Below, piece by piece: positions 28,979 to 38,367 of a DNA stretch of 64,000 nt. The position numbers were made by a program, and so were the translations under genes. Within the stretch, counting starts at the first letter, position 1. Each line of letters starts with the position of its first letter. The DNA comes from Yersinia aldovae ATCC 35236. GTDB lineage: Bacteria > Pseudomonadota > Gammaproteobacteria > Enterobacterales > Enterobacteriaceae. The notes under the pieces were generated by a model. That model was not told the origin of the DNA. It ran no database searches and was given only the letters and a program-made list of their open reading frames with translations. Where the stretch lies: NCBI RefSeq assembly GCF_000173735.1, contig NZ_ACCB01000017.1, positions 1 to 64,000 on the forward strand, read 5' to 3'.

Positions 28979-29914
28979 ATGGCCGCCATTTCCCTACGAC
29001 AAATCGAGATTTTTCATGGTGTCATGACCACCGGCAATCTGACAGAAGCCGCGTTACTGCTGCAAACGTCACAACCTACCGTCAGCCGCGAGTTGGCGCG
29101 GTTTGAACAATTGGTGCAACTCAGGCTGTTTGATCGGGTACGTGGCCGCCTTTATCCGACGGTGCAAGGGCTGCGGCTCTTTGAGGAGGTCCAACGCTCT
29201 TATTACGGACTTGATCGTATTAAACAGGCCGCACAGGGGATTCGCCAATTCCAACATGCACAGCTTTCTATTGCCTGCCTGCCGGTATTCTCTCAATCAT
29301 TGCTGCCTGCGGTATGTAAGCCCTTTATGGACAGATACCCGGAAGTGAGCCTGAACGTGATTCCGCAGGAGTCCCCCTTATTGGAAGAGTGGCTTTCGGC
29401 CCAGCGCCATGACCTTGGCCTGACGGAAAACGCCCAGACGCCGGCGGGAACCGTGCGCCATCCCCTGATGACCCTTAATGAAGTTTGTGTATTACCCCAT
29501 GACCATCCATTGCAGAGCAAATCGGTACTGACACCACAGGATTTTGCAGGGGAGAATTTTATCAGCTTGTCGGTCACCGACAGTTACCGGCAGCTACTAG
29601 ATAGCCTGTTTACCGATGAAAAGATCAATCGCCGCTTAGTGATGGAAACCCACAGTGCGGCCTCAATTTGTGCCATGGTACGCGAAGGCGTTGGTGTCTC
29701 AATAGTCAACCCACTAACGGCACTGGATTACATTAGTAAAGGGGCTGGCGAAGGGGTGTGCGTGCGGCCATTCAGTATCGAAATTCCTTTTACAATCAGC
29801 TTGATTCAACCGATACACCGCCCATCCTCGGCATTAGTCGATACTTTTATCGAACACTTAAAACAGCAGGCAGTCACTTTCCAGAATCGTCTGGCGGCAG
29901 TGATTGCCCACTAG
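28979..29914 (+). CDS. lysR: LysR, activator of lysA
   Basis: LysR-type regulator, 311 residues, starting MAAISLRQIEIFHGVMTTGNLTEAALLLQTSQPTVSREL (HTH) with a C-terminal effector domain. The frame extends 15 codons upstream, but homology and the adjacent divergent lysA favour this ATG. In E. coli LysR activates lysA in the absence of lysine; the 170-bp divergent gap holds the presumed sites. Confidence 0.93.
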   Translation: MAAISLRQIEIFHGVMTTGNLTEAALLLQTSQPTVSRELARFEQLVQLRLFDRVRGRLYPTVQGLRLFEEVQRSYYGLDRIKQAAQGIRQFQHAQLSIACLPVFSQSLLPAVCKPFMDRYPEVSLNVIPQESPLLEEWLSAQRHDLGLTENAQTPAGTVRHPLMTLNEVCVLPHDHPLQSKSVLTPQDFAGENFISLSVTDSYRQLLDSLFTDEKINRRLVMETHSAASICAMVREGVGVSIVNPLTALDYISKGAGEGVCVRPFSIEIPFTISLIQPIHRPSSALVDTFIEHLKQQAVTFQNRLAAVIAH

Positions 29915-29917
29915 CAT

Positions 29918-31069
29918 TTATTCCTTGCTCCCTCGAGCGCGGGAAAAGGTAAACAGGCACAGCAACAAGCCGATAACCGCCAGTGCGGCGGCCGCCAGCG
30001 GCACAGCCGTTAACCCCAACCCTTGAGCAATGACCACCCCGCCAACCCATGCGCCCAAAGCATTACCGACATTAAACGCAGCAATATTGAGCGTCGACAC
30101 AAGATTGGGCGCTTTCTTGCCATAAGTAACCACGTTAATTTGCAAAGCGGGTACTGCTGAAAACGCCGCTGCTGACCATAAGAACAACGTCACTTCCGCC
30201 GCCAGCCAGGAGCTGCTGGTCCAACTGAACAGCACAGAAAAGAGAGCAATCAACAAAAATGTCATGGTCAGGCTGACGGAAAGACGCCAATCGGCTAACC
30301 GGCCACCGACGATATTACCGAGTGTCAGGCCAACACCCATCAACAACAAGGTCCAACTGACACCATGCTCTGATACATGAGTCACTTCGGTTAAAATAGG
30401 GGCGATATAGGTAAACAGAGCAAACATCGCGGCAGCAAAAAAAACCGTCATTAACAAAGAGAGCCAGATCCCACCACCACGCAGAGCGGCTATCTCCTTG
30501 CGTAACTCGGTCGGTGCTTCCTGTTGCGACGATGGCAGCTTACTGTACAGTGCGGCCAGTGAAAACAGGCCGATAACCGATACCACCCAAAATGTGGAAC
30601 GCCAACCAAAAGCCTGCCCTAGCGCTGTCCCCAACGGAACACCCAGCACATTTGCCAACGTCAAACCGGTAAACATTAAAGCCACCGCAGAAGCCCGCCG
30701 GTTGGGTGCAACCAGATTCGCAGCAACCACCGCACCGATACCAAAGAAGGCTCCATGACACAAGGCGGTAATGACCCGAGCCAACATCAGGAAATCGTAG
30801 CTGTAGGCTAACGCACACATCAGGTTGCCGATGATAAAGATCACCATTAACAATAGCAGTGTCTTTTTACGCGGCAGTTTTGCCGTCAAAACCGCCATAA
30901 TCGGTGCACCAATGGCAACACCCAGCGCATAACCACTGATTAACCAACCCGCCGTTGGAATTGATACCTGCAAATCACCGGCCACCTGAGGCAATAATCC
31001 CATAATGACAAATTCGGTAGTCCCAATAGCAAAGGCACACAGTGCCAACGCCAGCAGCGCAACAGGCAT
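29918..31069 (-). CDS. MFS efflux transporter, YdhP/AraJ-like (DHA1)
   Basis: Major facilitator of 383 residues with about 12 membrane segments, DHA1 type. It starts MPVALLALALCAFAIGTTEFVIMGLLPQVAGDL, a pattern shared with E. coli YdhP and AraJ, and contains the motif-A-like ACHGAFFGIGAVVAANLVAP segment after the first half's loop. A GTG/ATG further upstream adds eight poorly conserved residues. Convergent with lysR (3 bp apart). Substrate unknown; the family exports sugars, nucleosides or drugs. Confidence 0.82.
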   Translation of the reverse strand: MPVALLALALCAFAIGTTEFVIMGLLPQVAGDLQVSIPTAGWLISGYALGVAIGAPIMAVLTAKLPRKKTLLLLMVIFIIGNLMCALAYSYDFLMLARVITALCHGAFFGIGAVVAANLVAPNRRASAVALMFTGLTLANVLGVPLGTALGQAFGWRSTFWVVSVIGLFSLAALYSKLPSSQQEAPTELRKEIAALRGGGIWLSLLMTVFFAAAMFALFTYIAPILTEVTHVSEHGVSWTLLLMGVGLTLGNIVGGRLADWRLSVSLTMTFLLIALFSVLFSWTSSSWLAAEVTLFLWSAAAFSAVPALQINVVTYGKKAPNLVSTLNIAAFNVGNALGAWVGGVVIAQGLGLTAVPLAAAALAVIGLLLCLFTFSRARGSKE

Positions 31070-31222
31070 AATACAAGCTCCCAGGCAGATCAAAAGAATG
31101 CCAGTTACGATTAATTAACCGACATGATGCAGTTGGTAGAAAAAGAGGAAAAGATTATATCGTAGCTGGCGGATAACGCAGCAATAACCCTATATTCCGC
31201 CATACTTCAAGTGGCATAGCAG

Positions 31223-32134
31223 CTACAGCTTCAGATAAGCAGAGTTAAGCCAGCCGGGATTGGTTGCAAACCACTCAACCAGAAAATCTAACATTGTCCT
31301 CAATGCTGCTGGCATCTGTCGTCGCGAAGTATAGATGCCGTAAATACCCATCGCCTGCGGTTGATAATCCGGCAATAACCGAACCAAATCCCCACTCGCG
31401 ATATAGGGTGCGGCAGAATAACAGGGTTGCAAACTAATACCCGCCCCTTCCAGAGCGCCATTCAGTAAAACCACCGACTCATTGGCACACAGATTGCCGC
31501 TCACTGCGACCACTGATTTCTCTCCCTGCAAATCAAAATTCCAGAGACTTTTGCCGAAATAAGAGTAAGTCAGGCAGTTGTGTACCGCCAGATCAGGGGG
31601 TGTTCGCGGAATGCCCTGCCGTGACAGGTAGGCAGGCGCAGCGCAGACCACTGAATGACAAGTCGAAAGTGGCCGGGCTATCAGGTTAGGATCTAACTCA
31701 TTGGTGATGCGTAATGCGAGGTCAATACGTTCCTCTACCAGATTGATGGCACGGTTATTCATCTGCAAATCCACAGCAACTTGCGGATAAAGGCGCAAAT
31801 AATCAGTGACCGCAATCACCAGCGCGCTCTGCCCGAGTGACTGAGAACAACTGATACGCAGCAAACCACTCAGCACATCATGCTCAAGCCCCTCCGCCAT
31901 ATCCTGAGCGAACTCAAGCATCTGGCGGCAGCGTTCCAGAGTTGCTTCACCGGCATGGGTCAGGCTCAGTTTTCGCGTTGTCCGATGCAATAACCGCGCT
32001 CCCGCCCATCGCTCCATCTCAGCCAGATAACGGGTCACCATCGCCCGTGACATCGCCAATGCATCAGCAGCGGCAATCATACTACCGCGTTCAACAATCG
32101 CGACAAACACCTCAGCAGCCGTGACTCTATCCAT
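31223..32134 (-). CDS. LysR-family transcriptional regulator
   Basis: A 303-residue LysR regulator with an N-terminal HTH (VTAAEVFVAIVERGSMIAAADALAMSRAMVTRYLAEME) and an effector-binding domain. It is transcribed divergently from the metallo-beta-lactamase-fold gene, with a 107-bp shared intergenic region, and probably controls that gene and the following DsbA-like gene. No closer identity is claimed. Confidence 0.85.
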   Translation of the reverse strand: MDRVTAAEVFVAIVERGSMIAAADALAMSRAMVTRYLAEMERWAGARLLHRTTRKLSLTHAGEATLERCRQMLEFAQDMAEGLEHDVLSGLLRISCSQSLGQSALVIAVTDYLRLYPQVAVDLQMNNRAINLVEERIDLALRITNELDPNLIARPLSTCHSVVCAAPAYLSRQGIPRTPPDLAVHNCLTYSYFGKSLWNFDLQGEKSVVAVSGNLCANESVVLLNGALEGAGISLQPCYSAAPYIASGDLVRLLPDYQPQAMGIYGIYTSRRQMPAALRTMLDFLVEWFATNPGWLNSAYLKL

Positions 32135-32241
32135 GATTAGCTCGATTTAAGCAACAAACAATTGCTTATTATCCGGTTTTTCTATCAATTAATGCAATCT
32201 ATTATCTACCCCATACCCAATCACTCTTCAGGAAAACCGAT

Positions 32242-33129
32242 ATGTTTAACAAAACACTATTACAAATGACCTTTGCTGGCCTGGCGACATTCGCCGCCGT
32301 CTCAACCGCCAGCGCGGCTGAACCACTGAAAATGGAAGTTTATAATCCGGGCGAGAAGAGTATCTTCCCTGTCTCGTCTGAAATCATCAGTGGCAAAACT
32401 GAAGTCGCCTTAATTGACGCACAATTTCAACGCAATGACGCTGAAGCGCTGATTAAAAAAATCCAACAAAGTGGTAAAAAGCTCACCACTATTTATATTA
32501 GTCAGGCTGATCCTGATTTCTATTTTGGTTTGGATATCATCACCAAGGCATTCCCTCAAGCCAAGGTGATCGCAACACCGCAAACAATTGAAGAAATTAA
32601 AGCAACAAAAGAGGGAAAATTGGCCTATTGGGGACCGATTCTGAAAGAAAATGCACCGAGCAGTGTGATTGTTCCTGAAGCATTGCAAGGTAAGAGTTTC
32701 ACCGTCGATGGGCAAAAAATTGAAGTTGAAGGCCTTGATGGGCCATCGCCTGAGAAAACGTTTGTTTGGATACCCTCATTAAAAGCGGTGGTTGGCGGTG
32801 TCGCGGTATCCGGTAATATCCACCTGTGGGTTGCTGATACCCAAACAGCAGAGTCACGCCAGCATTGGCTGACGACACTGGAAAAAATCAAAGCCTTAAA
32901 ACCAGTGACAGTTGTACCAGGCCATTATCTGGATAACGCACCGCAAACATTGGCATCAGTGACATTTACCCAGAACTATTTAACTACATTAAATAAAGAA
33001 ATTCCTAAAGCCAAAAATTCCGCTGAACTTATTGCTGCGATGAAAAAACATTATCCTCAGCTGAAAGACGAGTCCAGTTTGGAACTCAGCGCCAAAGTAT
33101 TAAAAAACGAAATGAAATGGCCGCAGTAG
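32242..33129 (+). CDS. Exported metallo-beta-lactamase-fold protein with degenerate metal site
   Basis: A 295-residue MBL-fold protein with a clear Sec signal peptide (cleavage after ASA, about residue 25). Where the family has HxHxDH, this protein has Q88-A-D-P-D92-F93 inside ISQADPDFYFGLDII, so all three histidines are lost and only one Asp remains. The later VVPGHYLDN keeps its His. It is therefore probably not an ordinary two-zinc hydrolase. AGGAA precedes the ATG. Divergent LysR upstream; DsbA-like gene 31 bp downstream, likely co-transcribed. Confidence 0.82.
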   Translation: MFNKTLLQMTFAGLATFAAVSTASAAEPLKMEVYNPGEKSIFPVSSEIISGKTEVALIDAQFQRNDAEALIKKIQQSGKKLTTIYISQADPDFYFGLDIITKAFPQAKVIATPQTIEEIKATKEGKLAYWGPILKENAPSSVIVPEALQGKSFTVDGQKIEVEGLDGPSPEKTFVWIPSLKAVVGGVAVSGNIHLWVADTQTAESRQHWLTTLEKIKALKPVTVVPGHYLDNAPQTLASVTFTQNYLTTLNKEIPKAKNSAELIAAMKKHYPQLKDESSLELSAKVLKNEMKWPQ

Positions 33130-33160
33130 TTTCACTTTAAGCACAAGAATTAAGGAACAC

Positions 33161-33817
33161 ATGATGTCCGGTATAATTTTGCACTATATTTTCGACCCGC
33201 TATGCGGTTGGTGTTATGGCGCAACACCATTGGTAAAAGCGGCACAAAACATGCCAAACCTGACGCTTAAATTACACGCAGGTGGCATGATGTCGGGGCC
33301 GAACCGCCGCCAGATCGATAGCCAGTGGCGTGGCTATGTCATGCCTCACGATAAACGTATTGCTGAACTGACCGGGCAGATTTTTGGTGACAACTATTTT
33401 AACCGTCTACTAAATGATACCTCCGCGATCATGGACTCTACACCACCGATCGCCGCGATTCTGGCGGCGGAGGCGCTTGCCGGACGCGGAGTGAGTATGC
33501 TCCATCGTATTCAAACAGCTCATTATATAGAAGGCCGCCGTATTGCTGATGTTCCTATTCTGGTCGACATTGCCACTGAGATCGGACTGGATAGCCAGAC
33601 GTTTATCGAGAACTTTAATGCGGCTCTAAAAACCTCAGCAGAACATATTGCTGAAAGTCGCGCTTTGCTCGCAAAAGTGTCAGGACACGGCTTCCCGACA
33701 TTTTTATTGCAGGACGCGCAAGGGAAATTAAGTGTTCTGCCAGCGAATCACTACTACGGTAACCCATCCGGGTGGAAAGAGATGCTAATGGACACATCAT
33801 GTACCAACGCGTGTTAG
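33161..33817 (+). CDS. DsbA-family thioredoxin-like oxidoreductase (cytoplasmic type)
   Basis: A 218-residue DsbA-family protein with no signal peptide. The redox motif is C15-G-W-C18 in HYIFDPLCGWCYGATPL, followed by a helical insertion and the cis-Pro segment GHGFPTFLLQ. It resembles the COG3531/FrnE-like group rather than periplasmic DsbA. Two adjacent ATGs follow AAGGA. Downstream of the MBL-fold gene. Its last 21 bases overlap the end of an oppositely transcribed ORF at the island edge. Confidence 0.83.
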   Translation: MMSGIILHYIFDPLCGWCYGATPLVKAAQNMPNLTLKLHAGGMMSGPNRRQIDSQWRGYVMPHDKRIAELTGQIFGDNYFNRLLNDTSAIMDSTPPIAAILAAEALAGRGVSMLHRIQTAHYIEGRRIADVPILVDIATEIGLDSQTFIENFNAALKTSAEHIAESRALLAKVSGHGFPTFLLQDAQGKLSVLPANHYYGNPSGWKEMLMDTSCTNAC

Positions 33818-34273
33818 TAAACGGGGGCTATCCACTGGGTGCCCCAAGGATTGCTGCAAAAAAAGAGTATTAGCGTTTAAACGATAAAAAATAGGATAGC
33901 TCACATCATAGGGCGTATTCAGAGAATAGTTTAAACGCTGATCATTTGCGTTGATTATCGACATAGATAACACCTTACCAACAAAAATGTTTTTCTTAAT
34001 ATCGACAACACTAAATAAAATATGGCGTCTTGCAACGAGTAGGTTATTACTGTCATAAACATCAGCCGATGAGTTTATGTCTCGACTCATAATACTGACC
34101 CGAGAGAAGATATGATACTTACCTTTTAATGTATTTAAAACATGCTTAATCTCCCAATACCCTTCAATATCTTTCATTGGGTGTAAATATGAATAATAGG
34201 CCCCGCTCCCCCACCCTGTTATACAACCAATGAAAGCGCACACAAAAAATCGTGCAATTATATTTTCTCGCAT
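33797..34273 (-). CDS. Hypothetical membrane-anchored protein, possible ToxS/PsaF-like partner
   Basis: A 158-residue protein with an N-terminal hydrophobic segment (residues 7-30, FFVCAFIGCITGWGSGAYYSYL) and a soluble, presumably periplasmic, domain. Not recognised by motif. It overlaps the C-terminal half of a ToxR-like regulator by 16 bp. That arrangement, a membrane wHTH regulator followed by a small single-span protein, is the layout of ToxR-ToxS, TcpP-TcpH and PsaE-PsaF, so a partner role is inferred. AT-rich, first gene of the low-G+C island. Confidence 0.5.
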   Translation of the reverse strand: MRENIIARFFVCAFIGCITGWGSGAYYSYLHPMKDIEGYWEIKHVLNTLKGKYHIFSRVSIMSRDINSSADVYDSNNLLVARRHILFSVVDIKKNIFVGKVLSMSIINANDQRLNYSLNTPYDVSYPIFYRLNANTLFLQQSLGHPVDSPRLLTRVGT

Positions 34274-34901
34274 GCTAAAGCCCCCTCATAAACCTGACAA
34301 ACAATATAATCACCATTCTCCCTCTTTTTTAACAAAACATAAGGTTCACGTTGATAAGAAGACAAAAAATTTGCATCAATAACCTTATCCAAATTTATTA
34401 AGATGGGTAAAGATTTAACATCGACCACTTTCACTTGATGATGATCATATGACAATAAAAATAAAATAATGAAGCAAGATAATAGCGTTGCCAGAGTTAC
34501 CTTAAGATCAAAAAAATCAATACCACGGAGAAACGATTTGCGTCTCTCACCTGCAACATTGCCTAACACTACGTTTTTAATGACAGGAGTATCACTGGTA
34601 GAAAATTAGGTTTCACCCCAAACTATACCCTTTTGGGAATAGTAATAACTAACTCATGGTTTTTGTCATCAAGGGCATTACGCAAGTTACTGATCGTTTG
34701 GGTCAAAGTATTATCGGTCACATAACTTCCTGTCCATATCTCCTTTTCAATTACCTCGCGAGATATGGAGTCAGGATAATGGTGGCAAAGTAAAGTGAGA
34801 ATTTCAGATTCTTTATTTCTTATTTTTGTATCATTCCCACTCCGACTAACCACTCTCTTTTTTGGTGTAAATAGAATATCACCAATTATTATTTCACTCA
34901 T
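34258..34901 (-). pseudogene. ToxR/CadC-like membrane winged-helix regulator, disrupted
   Basis: Two frames together look like one ToxR-type regulator. The first (34623-34901) is a winged-helix DNA-binding domain: IIIGDILFTPKKRVV, ILTLLCHHYPDSISREVIEKEIW and NTLTQTISNLRNALDD, ending ITIPKRV then stop, where the family continues IPKKGY. The codons GYSLG appear at once in another frame, then GET and FSTSDTPVIKNVVLGN in the third frame after a TAA. The second frame (34258-34569) supplies a linker, one membrane helix (VTLATLLSCFIILFLLSY) and a short periplasmic tail. At least two indels and one stop are needed, so this is probably a real pseudogene. Confidence 0.6.
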
Positions 34902-35027
34902 TTAACCTCTCATATATCATCGCTATATAAATTAAAGTAACAAAAAAAACACCAAAAGACACTCACTCACAAACATAAATAAATCTAGAAGTGATAGTTA
35001 TTACATAAAACCAATAGCGAGATATAT

Positions 35028-37460
35028 ATGACAATGAAAATATTAGAAGTATCCATGTTAATTATCATTCTTACATCAAAGAATGCATCATCTAATGAAC
35101 CCAAGATCTGTTTTTATGAAGATGATAACTATCATGGTGAACACATATGCATGAACCAAGGCGACAACATCAAAAATTTACCCATGAATTTAAATGATAA
35201 ATTTTCGTCAATAAGGATTCCTTTTGGAATGGAAGCAATTGTATACAAAGATAATAAATACTCCGGAATAAAATACAAACTAACTAGAAACATGAATATA
35301 GACGAGTTGGCCAAACTTGGTCTTAATGATGAAATCAGTTCATTTAGAGTAATGCCAGCCAGCTGCTTCTATTCACTGTCTAACTTTACTGGTGACGGTA
35401 TCTGTTTATCCACGGGAAGAGAATTAGATATATACAATGAAAATAAATCAAGAATGAAAAATAACACTCAAGTCCTTTCCGTTTTAAACGATAATATTGA
35501 ATCAATAACAGTCCCCGAAAATAATCAAGTGATAATATATGAAAGTGATAATTTTGGTGGTAACTTCTATGAGCTTACGGAGAATATAGACTACAACATG
35601 CTGTTAAAAATAGGAATGACCGAGGAAATAAGCAGTATAAAAACGAGTGGATGGTCAGGACTAAAATGTAATTTAAACTGTATAATAATAAATGCTCAGC
35701 ATCTCAGTCTTCCAGCGATATTTGGAGAGGTTTGGCATGAAGAACGACTGCCTAATAAGCAGTTAATACTTAGTTTTGACACTCAAACTAAAAATGAAGA
35801 GTTCATTGTCACCATAGGAAGCCAGTTAATAGTATCAGTGAATAAGAATGAGATAATAATAGATAACTTAGAAGGAAATAGTGAGATATCGTTCTACAGA
35901 AATAATAACACTGAAAACTTGGCAATGATATTTCAAATAAGCAGTAATCAAATACAGATCATGCACATGGAAATATTTAACGAAATGGCTATTCATGCAA
36001 CACCTTTAATATCTTATAACTTTGACACTGAGAATGAAACCACAGCAACCCTTACGATTAAAAACTTAAACAATGATGAACCATTGATAATTAATAAGGC
36101 AATTGCGATGGCAGACAGCGGGCAAAGTTGGTCTAAAAGAGATGGATTTGGAAAAGTTGCTTGTTGGTCTAACCCATTTTTAAATATATATAATTACATT
36201 GTGCAGGGCCGTTGTAATCAGCTAGATGTAATTATAAATAATATATCTAAATATTTTCAGGATGATCATAAAGGAAAGTCCTTACATGTTGCGGGTGAAG
36301 CTGTGCCAATAACACCAACTGAAACAGCCAAAATACCACAGGATACACCTGCTCAACTGTCCCTCATTTATATTTATAGTAACCTTAATAAGCAATCCAT
36401 CTCGCTACCAGCAACAGCCAAAGCATGTAGAGTTTCAATCTATCCACTCATATCAGCACGCCAGCTTAGACAAATTCGCCCAGCCTGTATTACATGGACA
36501 TTAGAAGTACTGACTGATTTCACCTTACTTTTTGGCAGTAATCTGGATACTTGGAATGCTGATTTTTTTGGAGAGGTCATCGACTCAATAATTCAGAATG
36601 GCGATACAGGCAGTAAGGTAAAAGACAAAGAAATTGAGACTCGACTCATTCAAGGCGTTACCGCTCAAGTGGCATTACAATCTCCTCAAGAGAGCGCCAC
36701 GCATTTCAAAACTGCATTTGATTATGCACAACTCAGTTATGCTAATTATCTAACCCGTAACGATAGTCCATTAGCGGCATCGCCACCACAAGCAGTAGAA
36801 CAATTGCTACTTGGTATATATGAGTTAGACCTCGATAATTATACGTATCAGGAAACTATTCCACGTATTCTTGAGCAGGGCCATTGGGTTCTTCATCCTG
36901 AATTAACATTTGAAGTGGAGATTATTGAAATACCCACCCCAATAGAGCAAGAGCTTGCATCTGCGTCTGGCACAAACGTCAGCCTTGTGCAAAATGAATC
37001 TGTTTACCAACATATAAGTAGGACGGCCGCTTTATGGGCCTCATATTATGAATCAAGCCAAATGCCAACCGATCCAAGTGATAAAGAAATCGATGAATAT
37101 ACTAGCATTACCCATGCAGGGCGAATCGTCACCGGTATAATTCAGCGGCGCTTGAAGATCCGCAGAGGAGGTGAAGTTTATGTCGTCGTCAAGCTACGCG
37201 GAGAAATTATTACTATTGCCTTAGCCGATCGTTTTCTCAGTAGTCATGATGTCGAATTAGTTGCCACCGCAACAAACCCACACTATGTTTTAAACCCTAA
37301 TGCAGATAATACTATTCGCGAAGGAGGAACTGTAGCAGCAAGACATCTGGCGCGATATTTAAAGAAAAGAGGAGCTCGCGCCCTCATAGCAGAGGTTATT
37401 TCACAGCCATCAGCACGAGTGAAACAGAAAGTTGGTTTCAATTTTAAAGAAGAATTTTAG
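35028..37460 (+). CDS. Exported beta/gamma-crystallin protein, candidate T2SS effector
   Basis: 810 residues. A Sec-type signal (MKILEVSMLIIILTSKNAS) is followed by two beta/gamma-crystallin domains, each with two Greek-key motifs: residues 27-108 (ICFYEDDNYHGEHICM, IVYKDNKYSGIKYKL, DEISSFRV) and 112-206 (SCFYSLSNFTGDGICL, VIIYESDNFGGNFYEL, EEISSIKT). A beta-rich stretch runs to about 360, with Cys-containing segments (VACWSNPF, VQGRCNQ) after it. The last 130 residues (VYVVVKLRGEIITIAL, NPNADNTIREGGT, KKRGARALIAEVI, KQKVGFNF) resemble a GNAT acetyltransferase fold. The first half is AT-rich; the C-terminal third is clearly richer in G+C, suggesting fusion. Adjacent, convergent T2SS makes it a likely secreted substrate. 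Activity unproven. Confidence 0.7.
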   Translation: MTMKILEVSMLIIILTSKNASSNEPKICFYEDDNYHGEHICMNQGDNIKNLPMNLNDKFSSIRIPFGMEAIVYKDNKYSGIKYKLTRNMNIDELAKLGLNDEISSFRVMPASCFYSLSNFTGDGICLSTGRELDIYNENKSRMKNNTQVLSVLNDNIESITVPENNQVIIYESDNFGGNFYELTENIDYNMLLKIGMTEEISSIKTSGWSGLKCNLNCIIINAQHLSLPAIFGEVWHEERLPNKQLILSFDTQTKNEEFIVTIGSQLIVSVNKNEIIIDNLEGNSEISFYRNNNTENLAMIFQISSNQIQIMHMEIFNEMAIHATPLISYNFDTENETTATLTIKNLNNDEPLIINKAIAMADSGQSWSKRDGFGKVACWSNPFLNIYNYIVQGRCNQLDVIINNISKYFQDDHKGKSLHVAGEAVPITPTETAKIPQDTPAQLSLIYIYSNLNKQSISLPATAKACRVSIYPLISARQLRQIRPACITWTLEVLTDFTLLFGSNLDTWNADFFGEVIDSIIQNGDTGSKVKDKEIETRLIQGVTAQVALQSPQESATHFKTAFDYAQLSYANYLTRNDSPLAASPPQAVEQLLLGIYELDLDNYTYQETIPRILEQGHWVLHPELTFEVEIIEIPTPIEQELASASGTNVSLVQNESVYQHISRTAALWASYYESSQMPTDPSDKEIDEYTSITHAGRIVTGIIQRRLKIRRGGEVYVVVKLRGEIITIALADRFLSSHDVELVATATNPHYVLNPNADNTIREGGTVAARHLARYLKKRGARALIAEVISQPSARVKQKVGFNFKEEF

Positions 37461-37878
37461 AATAAAAAATCCAGATATAATCATCATAAAAATAAGATAG
37501 CAAAGCCTATTACCATAGCATTTTTATAACAAAATAAAATATGGCGGTATAAATAACAATACAGTGAAAGCTTATCGTTCGACGACGACACTATCCCCCC
37601 TGACAATAACAGCCATAAAATATTCTGTATATTTATGTTATACTTTCCTTATTAAATAACTGTATAAATAGCGAAAATACGTTATCACATGGTATAAATA
37701 CCGAATAATAGCCTTTCTAAAATGGCATAATTAGAGATATATTTATTGGATTAACATTCAAGCAGCATAATAGTATACCATAAAAATAAACATATCTAAT
37801 TACCACTCAAAACAGAGTCAATTAACAACATGATTAATATATAGTTTAATATAACAACCTACTATCACACATGGCTTT
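37461..37878. other. AT-rich gap between the crystallin protein and gspM
   Basis: About 420 bases between convergent genes, very AT-rich, with no ORF and no clear terminator hairpin. I see nothing further in it. Confidence 0.5.
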
Positions 37879-38349
37879 TTAACATGCTGTTATATTTAAG
37901 AGGATATCAGCCATAACATGCCCTTTCTCCCTGTCTTCATGCCAATATACATCTGCTTTATAAAGTTCTACTCCTTTGTCATATAGAATAACTTCTAGCA
38001 TATCTAACAGGTCAGAGAACATTGCAGATTCAATATTTATTGATAGCTTATTTCTGGATATAAAAATAAGCTCGAATGCAATCTTATGATAACTAAGTAA
38101 CTCAGATATTTTTTTCTGAATACTGTACTTTCTCTCATCATCTAAGTAGATATGGCAGATAGGTTTTAGTTTAAACTTTTCCACTCTGGTTGAGTGTCTT
38201 ATTATTTCATTATTTAACAAATCATAACCTTGTAATAATTTATTATTATTGTTATCCATAAAAAAACCAACCATGAACAATAAAATAACTGTTATAATTA
38301 GAATCAAGATAAATAGTGACTTTCTATTTTTAATAACGAGATATTTAAT
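37879..38349 (-). CDS. gspM: Type II secretion protein M, probable ATT start
   Basis: GspM, about 156 residues: a short basic N-terminus (KYLVIKNRKS), one membrane helix (LFILILIITVILLFMVGFF) and a periplasmic domain with the GspM-like alpha/beta pattern. It binds GspL in the inner-membrane platform. No ATG lies near the start. The best ribosome site in the region, GGAGG, sits 5 nt before an ATT codon that gives exactly the basic N-terminus expected; a TTG 14 codons later (38307) has no site and would begin inside the helix. Last gene of the gsp operon, 18 nt after the gspL stop. Confidence 0.72.
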   Translation of the reverse strand: MKYLVIKNRKSLFILILIITVILLFMVGFFMDNNNNKLLQGYDLLNNEIIRHSTRVEKFKLKPICHIYLDDERKYSIQKKISELLSYHKIAFELIFISRNKLSINIESAMFSDLLDMLEVILYDKGVELYKADVYWHEDREKGHVMADILLNITAC

Positions 38350-38367
38350 ACCTTCCTCCTTTATTTT

